Below, one piece after another: positions 49,274-57,876 of a DNA stretch of 64,000 nt (positions are counted from its first letter, which is position 1; each line of letters opens with the position of its first letter). A program made the position numbers and the translations under genes. Origin of the DNA: Campylobacter concisus (lineage in GTDB: Bacteria; Campylobacterota; Campylobacteria; Campylobacterales; Campylobacteraceae); the NCBI RefSeq assembly GCF_003048835.2, contig NZ_CP060705.1, positions 434,001 to 498,000 on the forward strand, given 5' to 3'. The notes beneath the pieces were generated by a model. The model saw only the letters and a program-made list of their open reading frames with translations, did no database searches and was not told the origin of the DNA.

Positions 49274-49981
49274 ATGTTTGATATTTTTAGAAAAAAGGGT
49301 CATTTTTTAGATGATCTTGGTGTGGATAAGTCTAGCTGGAGTGAGCTTTTTAGCGCTTGCCTTGGTAGAGCGATGCTGCTTCAAAAGAGGGCGCTAAGGC
49401 TTTTGGTGCAAGATAGCAAGTGGCAGGCTGACTTTGAAAGCGGCAAAATTTACTTTGATGAAAAAGAGTTTGATATGCAGTTTATCGGCTCTGAGAGCTT
49501 TTCGTCAAACACTTGGCTTTGGGGATATGAAAATATAAATGGCTTTGACGAGCGCTTGCTTGCTCTTGCAAACAGGGCGCGTGAGTTTGGCGAGAAATTT
49601 GGCATTGAGGCATTTATTGCGCCGCAGTTTGAGCTGGATGAAGAGACAAATGGTCATACAATTAGCTTGGTCGCTTGCGTGGCGCTTGGCGAGGAGCTAA
49701 GCTACTATAAGATCGATTACGAAGGAGGTGCTGCGTACATTGCATTTAGGGCGGAGGCTATCTTTAAAGAGCCAGTTTTAGCAAATGAAGTAATAAGCGT
49801 AGTAAATGAGTGCATAAGTGCCTATGAGCTTGATCACAAGCTTTTTATAAAAGGACTTTTGCTGGGTAGCGAGATAAAATTTAGTGAAAACAAAGATGAG
49901 ATATTAACTAAGCTTAAAGATGAACTTAGCTTCAAATTTGATGATCTTAATAGACTCGTAAATATTTCAGGTTTGATTTAG
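49274..49981 (+). CDS. DUF6882-like hypothetical protein
   Basis: 235 aa, soluble, acidic. Features are an N-terminal helix-rich part, then FSSNTWLWGYENINGFDERLL (about residues 75-95) and a stretch EFGEKFGIEAF, which I associate with DUF6882; that assignment is from memory and tentative. No catalytic motif is seen. It follows dnaE by 15 bp on the same strand, so it is probably co-transcribed, and its last 15 bases overlap the convergent gluQ-like gene. Confidence 0.65.
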   Translation: MFDIFRKKGHFLDDLGVDKSSWSELFSACLGRAMLLQKRALRLLVQDSKWQADFESGKIYFDEKEFDMQFIGSESFSSNTWLWGYENINGFDERLLALANRAREFGEKFGIEAFIAPQFELDEETNGHTISLVACVALGEELSYYKIDYEGGAAYIAFRAEAIFKEPVLANEVISVVNECISAYELDHKLFIKGLLLGSEIKFSENKDEILTKLKDELSFKFDDLNRLVNISGLI

Positions 49982-50860
49982 TAATAATTCAGCTATATTT
50001 TTAAGCCTAAATTCATAAAGAAGGTTTGAAATTTTATCTGCTGAGCATAAATTTAGCCCAAGATCATTTGCTAGCATTTTGTAGTAAATTTGAGGATTTT
50101 GGCTTAGATCTATCGGTGGTGATTTCGAGCTTTTAGAAAGCTTTTTTGCTCCGTCTAAAAGTAGCTTGTGGTGGATAAATTTGGCATTTAAAAAGCTAAA
50201 ATTTAGCCTTTTTGCAAGGTATCTTTGAGCTAGCGTGCAAGGCAGCAAGTCCTCGCCTCTAACGACTAAATTTACCCCCATGTCCTCATCGTCTATGACG
50301 CTTGCGAAGTTGTAAGCTGGGGTAAAATCCTTTTTATAAATGACAAAATCGCCCATCTGCGCTGCCACGATCCTGCCAAGTTCGTCGTTTTCATCCACGC
50401 TTAGTCTAATAGCGGTTTTATCTTTTATAAAATTTAGCTTTTTATCTTTGCAAATTTTAGTGTAAATGCCGTTTTCATAGGCATCTTTCGTGGCTCTTGT
50501 GCATTCACAAATGTAAATTTCGCCCAGCTTTTCAAGTGTGTTTTCATATCTTTTGGCTCTTGTTTTGAAACTAAAATTACGCTCAAAGTCACTAACGCTT
50601 GTAGCGCCTTTGTCGTAACAAAGTCCCAGAAATTCTAACACATCAAAGATATTTTGAACAAATTCGCGCCGGTATCTGCCAAGGTCATAATCATCGATCC
50701 TTAAGTGCAAAACGCCACCCAGCGAGCGCGTCAAAAGATAAGTCAAGATGAAGTTGTAGGCGTTGCCAGCGTGTAGATAGCCGCTTGGCGTCGGAGCTAT
50801 GCGAGAGACTATGCCACCAGATGGTGGCAAATAGTCGTTAGTCTCTTGGTCTAGCCTCAT
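49967..50860 (-). CDS. gluQ: Glutamyl-Q tRNA(Asp) synthetase-like protein
   Basis: 297 aa, a GluRS-like class I catalytic domain without the anticodon-binding part, which is the mark of GluQ (YadB). HIGH motif reads APTPSGYLHAGNAYN, and the KMSKS-like motif is KKLSKSSKS. A zinc site is suggested by ICECTRATKDAY ... YTKICKD (C-x-C ... Y ... C), as in YadB. It would charge glutamate onto queuosine at position 34 of tRNA-Asp. The ATG overlaps the end of the RRM-protein gene by 23 bp on the same strand. A true GluRS is excluded by length. Confidence 0.83.
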   Translation of the reverse strand: MRLDQETNDYLPPSGGIVSRIAPTPSGYLHAGNAYNFILTYLLTRSLGGVLHLRIDDYDLGRYRREFVQNIFDVLEFLGLCYDKGATSVSDFERNFSFKTRAKRYENTLEKLGEIYICECTRATKDAYENGIYTKICKDKKLNFIKDKTAIRLSVDENDELGRIVAAQMGDFVIYKKDFTPAYNFASVIDDEDMGVNLVVRGEDLLPCTLAQRYLAKRLNFSFLNAKFIHHKLLLDGAKKLSKSSKSPPIDLSQNPQIYYKMLANDLGLNLCSADKISNLLYEFRLKNIAELLLNQT

Positions 50861-51083
50861 TTACTCTTAAAGTGCGTCCGCCGAGTTCTTTTTCATTTAG
50901 TGCGTCGATCGCCTTTTGGCCCTCGCTCGCATCGTCCATCTCAACAAAGCCAAAGCCCTTTGAGCGGTCTGTCTCTCTATCTTTTACGATCTTTGCGCGC
51001 TTTACTTCACCAAATTGTGCAAAAGCTTCCTTCAACTCTGCCTCTGTCGTTCTATACGACAAATTTCCTACATAAATATTCAC
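50838..51083 (-). CDS. RRM-type RNA-binding protein
   Basis: 81 aa, a single RNA recognition motif. RNP2 is IYVGNLSY at residues 3-10 and RNP1 is KGFGFVEM at about residues 43-50, with the aromatic residues that stack on RNA. Such short RRM proteins occur in cyanobacteria and epsilonproteobacteria and are often stress- or cold-linked. The leader upstream holds two palindromes (51106-51120 and 51126-51141), which may serve control. It is followed by the overlapping gluQ-like gene. Confidence 0.9.
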   Translation of the reverse strand: MNIYVGNLSYRTTEAELKEAFAQFGEVKRAKIVKDRETDRSKGFGFVEMDDASEGQKAIDALNEKELGGRTLRVNEARPRD

Positions 51084-51307
51084 AGGATTATTCCTTAAAA
51101 AAATTATCGATCTGATCGATTAGAGAAATAATAGCTTATTTCCGTCAAAAAGATGTAAAAATCAAGAAAAATATTACAATTTTTTAAAAAATATCCTTAA
51201 ATGCAACAAATCGCAACAGCAAGGTGTTATAATATCTATCACTAAACAAAATTTATCCTTAAGTTTAAGTAGAATAATTAAATAAAAAATTACAATTTTT
51301 TTATAAA
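51084..51307 (-). promoter_or_regulatory. 224-bp region upstream of the RRM gene, with palindromes
   Basis: Contains ATCGATC-T-GATCGAT (51106-51120, perfect) and AAATAA-TAGC-TTATTT (51126-51141, perfect). Both lie where the minus-strand leader or promoter of the RRM gene must be. The rest is AT-rich and holds no gene. Confidence 0.5.
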
Positions 51308-51859
51308 CTATTTATAAAGTAAATCATTTTTTACTTTATGGTAAGCCTCTTCGCCAAGCAAATTTTTCACTACAAAAAGTGCAAATTCCATAGAAAAAGC
51401 AGGTCCCTTGCCAGTGATGATATTTTGATCTTTTAGCACGTTTTTATCGCTTACGTAGCCTTTTTTATCGCTTCTTACATTTTCTTCAAAGCCAGGATAG
51501 CAGACAAAATGCTCTTTTAGCACACGAGCTCGCTCAAGCACCATAGGAGCGGCACAAATGGCACAAATTAGCTTACTTTTTTTGTCAAATTCTTGCAAAA
51601 TTTCTCTTAGTTTGGCATCATTTGCGAGATTTTCTGCGCCAGGCAGACCTCCTGGAAGCACGATCGCATCATAGCCTAGCTCCTCCACCTCACGAAGTGT
51701 GACATCAGCTTTTACGACTATATTGTGAGCACCTCTGATCTGCGCATCCTTTAAGCTAGCGATAGATACTGTCGCACCTGCTCTGCGTAAAACATCGACA
51801 GAGGTTATCGCCTCGATCTCCTCAAAACCATCAGCTAGGATTACGGCTACTTTTTTCAT
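51308..51859 (-). CDS. DJ-1/PfpI family protein (YajL-like)
   Basis: 183 aa, a DJ-1 fold. The nucleophilic elbow is LICAICAAPMVLERA with the reactive cysteine near residue 100, and the acidic partner is in ADGFEEIEA near residue 15. Length and sequence are those of YajL/DJ-1 proteins, linked to oxidative stress and glyoxal detoxification; the older name ThiJ is misleading. The gene is divergent from the selenoprotein gene with 81 bp between. Confidence 0.87.
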   Translation of the reverse strand: MKKVAVILADGFEEIEAITSVDVLRRAGATVSIASLKDAQIRGAHNIVVKADVTLREVEELGYDAIVLPGGLPGAENLANDAKLREILQEFDKKSKLICAICAAPMVLERARVLKEHFVCYPGFEENVRSDKKGYVSDKNVLKDQNIITGKGPAFSMEFALFVVKNLLGEEAYHKVKNDLLYK

Positions 51860-51904
51860 AAAATCATCCTTTCTCGTGTTATCTGTTTGTTAGGATAAAT
51901 TTTA

Positions 51905-51910
51905 TATAAT
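51905..51910 (+). promoter_or_regulatory. -10 box of the selenoprotein gene
   Basis: TATAAT in TTTATATAATCAAAGC, 30 bp before the ATG at 51941; AAGAAAGGACAGAGC carries the ribosome site. Confidence 0.6.
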
Positions 51911-51940
51911 CAAAGCTTATTTCACAAGAAAGGACAGAGC

Positions 51941-52198
51941 ATGCAAGTAAAAATTATTTACTGCAACTCTTGAAACTATCGTCCGGTAGCTTCTCGTGTA
52001 GAAGATGAAATAAAAACGAACTTTAGTGATGCAAGAGTCGAGTTGGTTGTAGGAGATGGTGGAAATTTCATCGTCGAGGTTGATGGAAACGTTATCTTTT
52101 CTAAAAAGGATCGCATCGGAAACGATGAGTCAAGGTTCCCGCACGGCGAAGAGATCACAACTCTTATAAACAAATATCTCAAAGAAAAGTCGGCTTAA
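51941..52198 (+). CDS. SelW/Rdx-type selenoprotein with in-frame UGA (Sec)
   Basis: 85 aa if the TGA at 51971-51973 is read as selenocysteine. It starts MQVKIIYCNSU-NYRPVASRV: the CxxU redox motif is at residues 8-11. Downstream comes VVGDGGNFIVEVDGNVIFSK and FPHGEE, all typical of the SelT/SelW/Rdx thioredoxin-like family. Without Sec reading only 10 codons would be made, and a standard ORF search misses the gene. The frame after TGA is open and fits the family at every position I can compare. A TATAAT box, AAAGGA and a strong terminator frame it as a single-gene unit. It is likely a cytoplasmic thiol/selenol redox protein. It needs SelA, SelB, SelC and SelD, which are not in this window. 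Confidence 0.87.
51974..52004 (+). promoter_or_regulatory. Bacterial SECIS-like hairpin after the UGA
   Basis: CTTCT (51990-51994) pairs with AGAAG (52000-52004), leaving loop CGTGT, 21 bases after the UGA. The position and the G in the loop fit bacterial SECIS elements, which SelB binds. A second small stem, CTATC/GGTAG, sits just before it. Confidence 0.6.
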
Positions 52199-52208
52199 TG
52201 CTAACTAG

Positions 52209-52239
52209 CGGGGCAGGCAACTGCCTCGTTTTATTTTTT
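52209..52239 (+). terminator. Rho-independent terminator of the selenoprotein gene
   Basis: CGGGGCAG-GCAA-CTGCCTCG (one G-U pair) followed by TTTTATTTTTT. It lies 11 bp after the stop and also faces the 3' end of the minus-strand heptosyltransferase gene, so it may serve both. Confidence 0.85.
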
Positions 52240-52241
52240 AC

Positions 52242-53195
52242 CTAAATCCCACTCTCTTTTCTTAATAAATTTATCTCATCTATCACCATTTGGGGTTTTA
52301 GCTCTCTCATGCAAGCATGCGTTTTTAGTGGGCAAACTCGCTTCATACAGGGCATGCAAGCTAAATTTAGATGCACTATCTTTGCAAATTCATTGCCCCA
52401 TGGCGAGGTTTCGCTAAATTTTGTCGGTCCAAAAAGAGCGATTGTTGGCACATGAAATGCGGCAGCTATGTGCATAGGGCCGCTATCGTTTGTGACGAAA
52501 ATGCCATTTTTGCTAAGCCCAGCTATGCGCTCACAAAGCTCTTTAACGCTTGTTTTGCCAGCTAAATTCTGGCAAGTTGCGCCGTTTTCTTTTAAAATTT
52601 GCTCAATTTTTTCGCAAATTTCTTGCTCGCCTTTGCCACCAAAGATGACTATCTCAAACTCATTTTTGAAATTTAGCGCCACCTGCGCAAAATACTCTGG
52701 ATACCATCTTTTCGCACTTCCGTAGCTCGCACCTGGATTTAGAGCTAGTGTTTTTTTGGCTGAAATTTGAGGTGTAAAATGTAACTTTAGCTGAGTGGAA
52801 ATTTCGCCCAAGCCAAGGGCATTTTTTACAAAATTTGCATATTTTAGCACCTGATGAAGGACGGTTTTACTCTTTTTAAATATGGCTTTTTTCTTAGCAT
52901 TTATAAAAAATAGCAAAAATTTACTAGCAAATGAGCTCCTAAAGCTAAGCGCTAGATCAAATTTACCAAGATTTTTTGCACTTTTTGTAAGAGATAAAAA
53001 CCTAAATTTAGCTTTTTTACTCTCATCAACAACCACTTTTTCGCAGTTTGGTTGGTTTTTGTAAAGCTCGCAGGCTACGAATGAGCCAAAAAAAACGATT
53101 TGTAAATTTTTCTCATTTTGCACTAAATTTTCTATCGCAGCGCTTGCCATTACGCTATCGCCAAGCCAGGTTGGAAGCTCGATAAAAACTCTCAT
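52242..53195 (-). CDS. waaF: LPS heptosyltransferase II (GT9)
   Basis: 317 aa, family GT9. RVFIELPTWLGDSVMASAA at the start, LNPGASYGSAKRWYPEYFA in the donor domain, VTNDSGPMHIAAA as the GT9 mark and a late cysteine-rich ACMPCMKRVCPLKTHACM, which is usual in WaaF. Adds the second heptose to the inner core of LOS at the cytoplasmic face. It starts inside the next minus-strand gene (4-bp overlap with the GT4 gene at 53192), so the two are translated together. Confidence 0.85.
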   Translation of the reverse strand: MRVFIELPTWLGDSVMASAAIENLVQNEKNLQIVFFGSFVACELYKNQPNCEKVVVDESKKAKFRFLSLTKSAKNLGKFDLALSFRSSFASKFLLFFINAKKKAIFKKSKTVLHQVLKYANFVKNALGLGEISTQLKLHFTPQISAKKTLALNPGASYGSAKRWYPEYFAQVALNFKNEFEIVIFGGKGEQEICEKIEQILKENGATCQNLAGKTSVKELCERIAGLSKNGIFVTNDSGPMHIAAAFHVPTIALFGPTKFSETSPWGNEFAKIVHLNLACMPCMKRVCPLKTHACMRELKPQMVIDEINLLRKESGI

Positions 53196-54223
53196 TTTAA
53201 GGCGTCTTTTATCACTTCAAGCGTAAGAGTGGCGTTTTTTTCGATACTAAAATTTAGCGAAAGCTCGTAAGCCTTCTCTTGCAGGCTCGCCATAAGCTCG
53301 TGCTTTGTGAGAATTTCATCTATAAACTCCAGCGCGCTCTCATCATTTGGACTTTGAAGTACAAATTTATCTTCTAATATCTCGCCAGCGCCATTTTGAG
53401 CCGTCGTAAAGACCACGTTTTTAAAGCTAAGTGCCTCTAGCACGACATTTGAAAATGGTTCATAGTGCGTTGGAAAGATGAAAATATCGCTCGCTTCATA
53501 AAATTTCGCCGTGCTCTTTTGCTCGCCGACAAAGTAGGCGTTTAGCCCAAGTTTTTTAGCTAGGCGTTTGTAGCTTGAGATGTTTTTGTCTTTGCCGACA
53601 ATGAGCGTATTTACGGGCGTTTTTAGCTTTGAAGCAAGGAGTAAAAACTCTTTTAACCCCTTTCTTTTAAAGCCATTTCCCACAAAAAGCAGGGTCGCTA
53701 GCTCAAATTTAAGTCCGAATTCCTCGCAAAGTGTTAGCTTTGCCTCAGCTTTTTGCACCCTTTGGGGTAAATTTACGCCGTTATAAATGGTCGTGATCTT
53801 CTCTGGTTCTATGCCGTAAGTCGCGATGATCTGCTCTTTGATGAAATTTGAGTTTGTTATGATCTTTTGGGAGTTTTTGAAGCATTTTTTCTCTAAGTAT
53901 GGATAGACGAAATTTAGGGGGTTTAGCCACCAAAAGCTCTTTGTCGCCCTATAAACCTTATGCACACCGTCTCCAGCCCTGTAGATGTCAGCGCAGCTTA
54001 CGCGCTCCAAGCTAAAGTAAAACTCGTCCTCTCTTTTTTGGCGTTTTACTTGGCGGTTAAAATTTAGAGCTTTTTTCCAAGAAGAGATGCTAGCATCTCC
54101 AAGATATGAGCGAATTTCTGTTTGGATACCAAGCTCATTTAGGGCCTTAACAAGCCTTCTTAAGTATCTTTCAGCACCTCCAACTGCGTTTGGATTAGTT
54201 CTTAAAAATACTATTTTTTTCAT
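53192..54223 (-). CDS. GT4 glycosyltransferase, WaaG-like
   Basis: 343 aa, family GT4. It begins RTNPNAVGGAERYLRRLV, has a middle ADIYRAGDGVHKVYR, a YNGVNLPQ turn into the donor domain, LLFVGNGFKRKGLKEFL and THYEPFSNVVLEALSFKN. The AGDGVH piece and the general layout resemble LPS core glucosyltransferase I (WaaG), a recalled likeness only. It opens the minus-strand pair with waaF, so it should act on inner-core heptose. Divergent from the GT9 gene at 54355 across 131 bp. Confidence 0.82.
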   Translation of the reverse strand: MKKIVFLRTNPNAVGGAERYLRRLVKALNELGIQTEIRSYLGDASISSWKKALNFNRQVKRQKREDEFYFSLERVSCADIYRAGDGVHKVYRATKSFWWLNPLNFVYPYLEKKCFKNSQKIITNSNFIKEQIIATYGIEPEKITTIYNGVNLPQRVQKAEAKLTLCEEFGLKFELATLLFVGNGFKRKGLKEFLLLASKLKTPVNTLIVGKDKNISSYKRLAKKLGLNAYFVGEQKSTAKFYEASDIFIFPTHYEPFSNVVLEALSFKNVVFTTAQNGAGEILEDKFVLQSPNDESALEFIDEILTKHELMASLQEKAYELSLNFSIEKNATLTLEVIKDALK

Positions 54224-54324
54224 CTATAACTCCGCCAAAGACATTTTTAAATAATATTAAATTGTTTAATAATACAAAAAAATGCCTTAACCTAAAAATT
54301 GGCTTGTTTTAAAATAATCTTAGA

Positions 54325-54330
54325 TATAAT
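54325..54330 (+). promoter_or_regulatory. -10 box of the forward LOS genes
   Basis: TATAAT in TAGATATAATTTAC, 25 bp before the TTG start at 54355, with AGAAGGA as ribosome site. Confidence 0.6.
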
Positions 54331-54354
54331 TTACTATTTAAAAGAAGGAATGTT

Positions 54355-55290
54355 TTGAAAATTTTACTTATAAGAAATGACAACATAGGTGATCTAATTT
54401 GCACTACACCAGCTATTGAGGCATTACGCAAAGAATATACTAGCGCCCAGATAGATATCGTCGTCAATAGCCTAAATGCCTGCGTTGTTAAAAATAACCC
54501 TTTTTTAAATAAAATATACACATATACAAAACCAAAACATGTAAAATCAGTTACCGCAAAGATCAAAGCTTTTTTTGGAAAGTGTAAAATTTTGTTTCAA
54601 ATTTGGCGTGAAAATTATGACGTTGTGGTTCTTTTTAGAAGTTCTTATTCGCCATCGGCTGCTATTTTTGCAAGAGTGGCTCATGCCAAAAAGGTAATAG
54701 GAGCAGTCAAACAAAACGAGGATAGGGGTCTTATAACAGATAGATTAAATTTTGATGAGACGCCACATGAAGTTATACTTTGTCTTCAGTGTTTGATACC
54801 ACTTGGGGTAAATTTTAAAGATGAAAAAACACTTTACGTACCAAGTGAAAAAAATGAAAAATTTAGGGACTTTATCTTTTTTCATATCTCATCACGAGTA
54901 GAGCAAAATCGCTTAAGTGAAGGTAAAATCTTAGAAATTTTAGAATTTCTAAAGCAACGATTTAAAAATATTGTCATTAGTGCAGAAGAAGCTAACTTTG
55001 GCAATGACATAGCACATAAGGCAGATGTTGTTTTTGCTAGAACAAAGAGTTTAGATGAGCTAGCGAGTTATATCTGGGCAGCCAAATTTGTTCTTACTCT
55101 TGATGGAGGTGTAGCGCATTTAGCCCCAGCTCTTGGTGTAAAGACGATCGTTTTATTTGGAAAAACAAATCCTTTAAGATGGGCGCCAACTTACGGCAGT
55201 GGTGAGTGCATAGTCTTACAAAGCCCAAACAAAATAGTAGAGGAAATCAAAAATGATGAAATTTATGAAAAAATATTACACTTTGCTTGA
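54355..55290 (+). CDS. GT9 heptosyltransferase-family protein
   Basis: 311 aa with a TTG start 5 bases after AGAAGGA. KILLIRNDNIGDLICTTPAI is the usual GT9 opening and LTLDGGVAHLAPALGVKTIVLFG the donor-site mark. It would add a heptose or related sugar to the LOS core. The acceptor is unknown. It opens a forward set whose genes overlap (ligase by 38 bp). Confidence 0.85.
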   Translation: MKILLIRNDNIGDLICTTPAIEALRKEYTSAQIDIVVNSLNACVVKNNPFLNKIYTYTKPKHVKSVTAKIKAFFGKCKILFQIWRENYDVVVLFRSSYSPSAAIFARVAHAKKVIGAVKQNEDRGLITDRLNFDETPHEVILCLQCLIPLGVNFKDEKTLYVPSEKNEKFRDFIFFHISSRVEQNRLSEGKILEILEFLKQRFKNIVISAEEANFGNDIAHKADVVFARTKSLDELASYIWAAKFVLTLDGGVAHLAPALGVKTIVLFGKTNPLRWAPTYGSGECIVLQSPNKIVEEIKNDEIYEKILHFA

Positions 55291-56566
55291 AAATTTAAAA
55301 TATATATTTTTTACTATTTATATATTTTCTTTGCCAGTGGCAAAAGTAGCTTCTATACAGTCTATATCTATGTCATTATTTACTCTTTTAGTCGTTGCAA
55401 CAGAGTATAAAAAATGGAGCTTGAAAGATTTACTAAAAATAAAAGCCCCACTAGCTCTACTTTTTATAATAGCTTTATTAGCGTATATATCACTTTTTTT
55501 TACCATAGATATAAATGAAACGTTAAAAGAGGTTAATAAGGGTGTTATAAAAAATGTCGCATTTATGATCGTTTTGTTCTATTATTTTATGAATTTAGGA
55601 TATGACAAAATTAAAATTTATATTTATATATTTTTCTCTTCACTTTTACTACATTCTGTCATAAATATAATAACGTGGGCTAATGTTGGTTTTGACTTTA
55701 GTTATAGAACTGGTGGGTTATTAGATGGATATATTTATAATGGTGGTGGTGAGAGGTTTGGAATTTGGGCGATGTATGCCCTTGGATGTGCGATCTCTCT
55801 TTTTATTTTTAGTAAAAATAAAATTCTAGCAGCTGCATTTTTAGCGATTTCATTACTTAGTATAATTTCAAACAACACACGAGCTACATATATTGGCGTT
55901 GCATTTGTGCTAGTATCTATCTTTTTTATTTTTATACGTTCTAACAAATTCAGGCTGTTTTCTTGTGTAGCAGCCGTCATCTTTGTTTTTGGTTTTTATC
56001 AAATTTCTCATCACATATCACCAGACAGGTATAATTTAACCCTTATACCAAAATATATTGAGCTTATGAAAAAAACTCCAAAAGAGATGGGAGCATACTC
56101 TGAAATGGGGCTAACTGAATCAGTTCCATCTAGGATATCTTCGTGGAAATCAGTCATTATTTATAGACTACATGAACCCTTTGTGCCAACTGGATATGGT
56201 AGATTTTTATACGGAAAAACTATTAGAAAATTAAATAGCGAGCAAGATATACCTTTTTCTAATTATTCTCAACTACATAATGAATTTTTAGGAATATTTT
56301 TTTCTCTAGGTATATTTGGCTTTCTTGCATTTATTGGAATTTGGATAAGTTACTTAAAAACTAGTGTTCAAGTTGGTAAAAATAACGATGCACTAATTCA
56401 GGCATTTGGATATACGATTTTCTTTGGTGCACTTGGTTTTATTGCCAGCTTAATATTTGGTAGTTTTTTTGGAAGCAGTGAAGCAAAGCTTTTTTACCTG
56501 ACATTAGGTATGGCGCTTGGCATATACTGTAAAAGAGGTCCCGAAAATAATGATAAACATACTTGA
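55253..56566 (+). CDS. O-antigen ligase / polymerase-type membrane protein
   Basis: 437 aa with about ten to twelve membrane spans and one large outer loop between about residues 260 and 360. The Wzy_C/O-antigen ligase pattern is there: PSRISSWKSVIIYRLHEPFV, then YSQLHNEFLGIFFSLGIFGF with the conserved histidine. It may be WaaL (joining a glycan to the LOS core) or a polymerase; the two cannot be told apart by sequence alone. Marked AT-rich codon use. The start could also be the ATG at 55265. Confidence 0.8.
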   Translation: MMKFMKKYYTLLENLKYIFFTIYIFSLPVAKVASIQSISMSLFTLLVVATEYKKWSLKDLLKIKAPLALLFIIALLAYISLFFTIDINETLKEVNKGVIKNVAFMIVLFYYFMNLGYDKIKIYIYIFFSSLLLHSVINIITWANVGFDFSYRTGGLLDGYIYNGGGERFGIWAMYALGCAISLFIFSKNKILAAAFLAISLLSIISNNTRATYIGVAFVLVSIFFIFIRSNKFRLFSCVAAVIFVFGFYQISHHISPDRYNLTLIPKYIELMKKTPKEMGAYSEMGLTESVPSRISSWKSVIIYRLHEPFVPTGYGRFLYGKTIRKLNSEQDIPFSNYSQLHNEFLGIFFSLGIFGFLAFIGIWISYLKTSVQVGKNNDALIQAFGYTIFFGALGFIASLIFGSFFGSSEAKLFYLTLGMALGIYCKRGPENNDKHT

Positions 56567-56816
56567 GCTTGAAAGCTCGCTAGTTTATTGCATACACAGC
56601 ATTTTAGGTAGACTTTTCAAAGCAATAAAAGAAAATAAAATAGAGCTTTTATTTAAAAGAAATGATAAGAATTTGCTAAAAAATACCTTCAAAAATATGA
56701 TAGAAGATGCTAATCTTCGTGCAAAATTTAGTGCAAATGCTAGAACTTTTATAGTAGAAAATTTCTCAATCAAAACAATGGTTGAACAAACGGAAAAAAT
56801 GTATGAAACTCTTTGA
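56550..56816 (+). pseudogene. Deletion remnant of a GT4 glycosyltransferase
   Basis: 88 aa. It begins MINILELESS, the same ten residues (and nearly the same 30 bases) as the intact GT4 at 60419, then jumps to a segment that matches only the last 70 residues of that protein (NFSIKTMVEQTEKMY here, TFSIEKMIENTQNLY there). The whole middle, including both nucleotide-sugar sites, is missing, so no transferase activity is possible. It overlaps the ligase gene upstream and the GT9 gene downstream. It is best read as an internal deletion of a paralogue. Confidence 0.8.
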
Positions 56817-57876
56817 AAACATTATGCGTCTAATTTTAAAATTTAAAAAAATACAAAAGACACAGTTAGTGACTGAGCCATTTCAAACCGTTTGTTTTTT
56901 TAGCAATACAGCACTGGGCGATACTATTTTTAACACGCCAGTATTTCGAGTGTTTAAGCAAAATTTTCCGCATGTAAAAGTAGTTGCACTGCTAAATCCA
57001 TCTACTGCGTTACTTTTTAAAACTGATCCAAATATTGATGAAATTTTATTATATAATGGTAAGAAAAGTGGTTTTTTGGATGTTTTAAAAAAATTAAAAA
57101 AAATATCCCCAGATATAGTTTTTATTTTGCACTCAAACGAACCGCAAGCCACCCCTCTAGCAGTCCTCTGCGGAGCAAAATATATATTTAAACTACCAAA
57201 TTTAAATAATAATTTTAGCACCTTTCACTCAAATATGCCAGAGCCCTATGGAGATGAAAGATATGTGGTTTTAAACCGCTTAGAGCAGCTTAAATTTATA
57301 GGTATTCAAAGTTATGATACGCGTCTAAATTTATACCTTGAGGCAAGTGATTTTACTAATGTTGATGAAGTACTAAAAGGCTATGAGAGCCGTAAAATTG
57401 TGGGTTTTCAAATGGGTGCTAGCACTATTTCTAGGCAGTGGTTTATAGATAAGTGGGAAAAACTTGCAAGGCTTGTTTTTCAAGATAGAGATGCTATCAT
57501 AGTCTTAACAGGAAGTCCTACTGAGCGTGCAATGACTAAGCAGCTAGAAGAAAGGATAAACAATTCTCGCGTTTTAAACCTTGCTGGTAAATTTAACATT
57601 AGAGAAGCAGCCGCACTGATCTCTAGACTAAATATACTCATCACGCCAGACACTGGTCCTTTGCATGTCGCAGCAGCCCTAAAAACTCCAACTATTGGTC
57701 TTTTTGCGGTGGCATCACCTATAAATTCAAATCCAGATTTTGATATAGATATTCATAAATTTATTAAAAAACCACGCACTTGCTCTCCATGCGTAGGCAA
57801 AAAGTGTAAATTTCAAAAATGTATGTTGCAAATAGATGAAAAAGAGGTTTATGATATGCTCAAGGAAATGATTTGA
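56803..57876 (+). CDS. GT9 heptosyltransferase-family protein
   Basis: About 357 aa from the ATG at 56803 (MKLFENIMRLILKF); a TTG at 56782 in the same frame is less likely. GT9 marks: FFSNTALGDTIFNTPVFRVF, QMGASTISRQWF in the donor domain, ITPDTGPLHVAAALKTP, and a late CSPCVGKKCKFQKCM cysteine cluster like that of WaaF. Adds a heptose-type sugar to the LOS core, acceptor unknown. Overlaps the GT4 remnant before it and the next GT4 gene after it. Confidence 0.83.
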   Translation: MKLFENIMRLILKFKKIQKTQLVTEPFQTVCFFSNTALGDTIFNTPVFRVFKQNFPHVKVVALLNPSTALLFKTDPNIDEILLYNGKKSGFLDVLKKLKKISPDIVFILHSNEPQATPLAVLCGAKYIFKLPNLNNNFSTFHSNMPEPYGDERYVVLNRLEQLKFIGIQSYDTRLNLYLEASDFTNVDEVLKGYESRKIVGFQMGASTISRQWFIDKWEKLARLVFQDRDAIIVLTGSPTERAMTKQLEERINNSRVLNLAGKFNIREAAALISRLNILITPDTGPLHVAAALKTPTIGLFAVASPINSNPDFDIDIHKFIKKPRTCSPCVGKKCKFQKCMLQIDEKEVYDMLKEMI

